DNA of 64,000 nt from Cycas panzhihuaensis (Eukaryota; Cycadophyta). The notes under the pieces were generated by a model. That model ran no database searches and was not told where the DNA came from. It was given only the letters and a program-made list of their open reading frames with translations. This document shows positions 63,617 through 64,000 of this stretch, piece after piece. Made by a program: the position numbers and the translations under genes. The stretch covers positions 148,373,741-148,437,740 of the forward strand of contig CM041465.1 in NCBI GenBank assembly GCA_023213395.1, given 5' to 3'. How positions within the stretch are numbered: the stretch's first letter is position 1; each line of letters begins with the position of its first letter.

Positions 63617-64000
63617 GTGTTGCATGCCTAACTATGCTTGTTTCCTTTATGCTACATACTTGGCGTGCGTAGATAGGAGTAGGTAATGCAATTTGTATTT
63701 GCTTCATGATGCTTGATTGAGCATACTAGTTGCATTTCATTGTTTGCTTGTGCTTGTCACATTGTGTCGACCTCTCTGTAGTGGAAACAACATCCGTGAA
63801 GATTGTTGCACGTGCACACATGGACTCGAGATCACTGGTGGAACCAACCTGCTATCGGTGTATACTGCAAGAGAGGTCGAGGAGATATAAGGAGATAGAT
63901 TCTTCTCTTTAAGTGGAGTAATAAGGAGACTCAAAGGGATTCCCAAGGTTTTAAGTAAGGCCCTTAGTCAAGATCTATCATTTTTGACTAAGCACATTTG
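63617..64000 (+). repeat. Element J right direct repeat (candidate 3' LTR, cut by window end)
   Basis: Matches 60262-60655 and begins TGTTGCATGC. The CGACCTCTC / GAGAGGTCG pair is kept at 63768-63776 and 63871-63879. The upstream bases are T-rich and not a polypurine tract. Confidence 0.6.

Larger units (their letters stand above)
60262..64000 (+). mobile_element. Element J: candidate non-autonomous LTR element with a P/S/G-rich frame
   Basis: Two similar direct repeats 3.36 kb apart flank DNA that holds one long decayed frame (61186-62652) and no pol domain. The right copy is cut by the window end. This arrangement suits a TR-GAG/LARD-like element, but no PBS, polypurine tract or target duplication could be identified. 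Confidence 0.5.

Overview
This window is plant nuclear DNA made almost entirely of retrotransposons and AT-rich satellite. The families point to a large-genome seed plant: L1-type LINEs with a zf-RVT and a C-terminal RNase H, Ty1/copia elements with iMet-type primer-binding sites, and a Ty3/gypsy element with a chromodomain. The deep nesting of old, heavily mutated copies would suit a gymnosperm, but nothing here proves it. I see no intact host gene, rRNA, tRNA or CRISPR array. The only stretch that looks non-transposon is a CpG-rich patch at about 56.46-57.48 kb.

Layout, left to right. 1-2820 is the 3' half of LINE-1, with RT, zf-RVT and RNase H, and its 3'UTR runs straight into a 6.8 kb (TA)n-dominated array (2822-9659). 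9660-17015 holds minus-strand LTR-element wreckage: copia G (LTR 10040-10271) sits against copia H (integrase, gag, PBS, 5' LTR 14161-14404), and H is inserted in gypsy E (gag, PBS, LTR to 17015). 17016-20743 has no confident gene. LINE-A (20744-about 24290) is followed head-to-tail by LINE-B (24770-25877).

From 25878 there is a deep nest. Copia A (+) is inserted in LINE-B ORF1. Chromovirus gypsy D (-, 27964-40691) is inserted in copia A. Copia C (+, 31307-37387) is inserted in gypsy D. Copia A resumes at 40692 and is cut inside its integrase by a second TA array (41001-43147). Beyond that array the same LINE ORF1/copia junction appears again: LINE fragment 43148-43357, complete copia B 43358-48427, then the rest of the LINE (LINE-C, 48433-52738). 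The repeated junction implies a duplication whose breakpoint is occupied by the TA array.

LINE-C ends in a (CA)n(TA)n tract. A gag-only copia (F, 52771-55992) has inserted into that tract and split it. After about 1.9 kb of unassigned DNA there is a gypsy deletion derivative (I, about 58021-59465). Last comes a pair of about 390 bp direct repeats (60262 and 63617) flanking a decayed 489-codon proline/serine-rich frame (element J).

No element can move by itself. Decay is mostly nonsense and missense of the C-to-T / G-to-A type, as expected of long-methylated DNA. Insertion order and LTR divergence agree: copia A/B is oldest, then gypsy D, and copia C is youngest (LTRs differ at about five positions).
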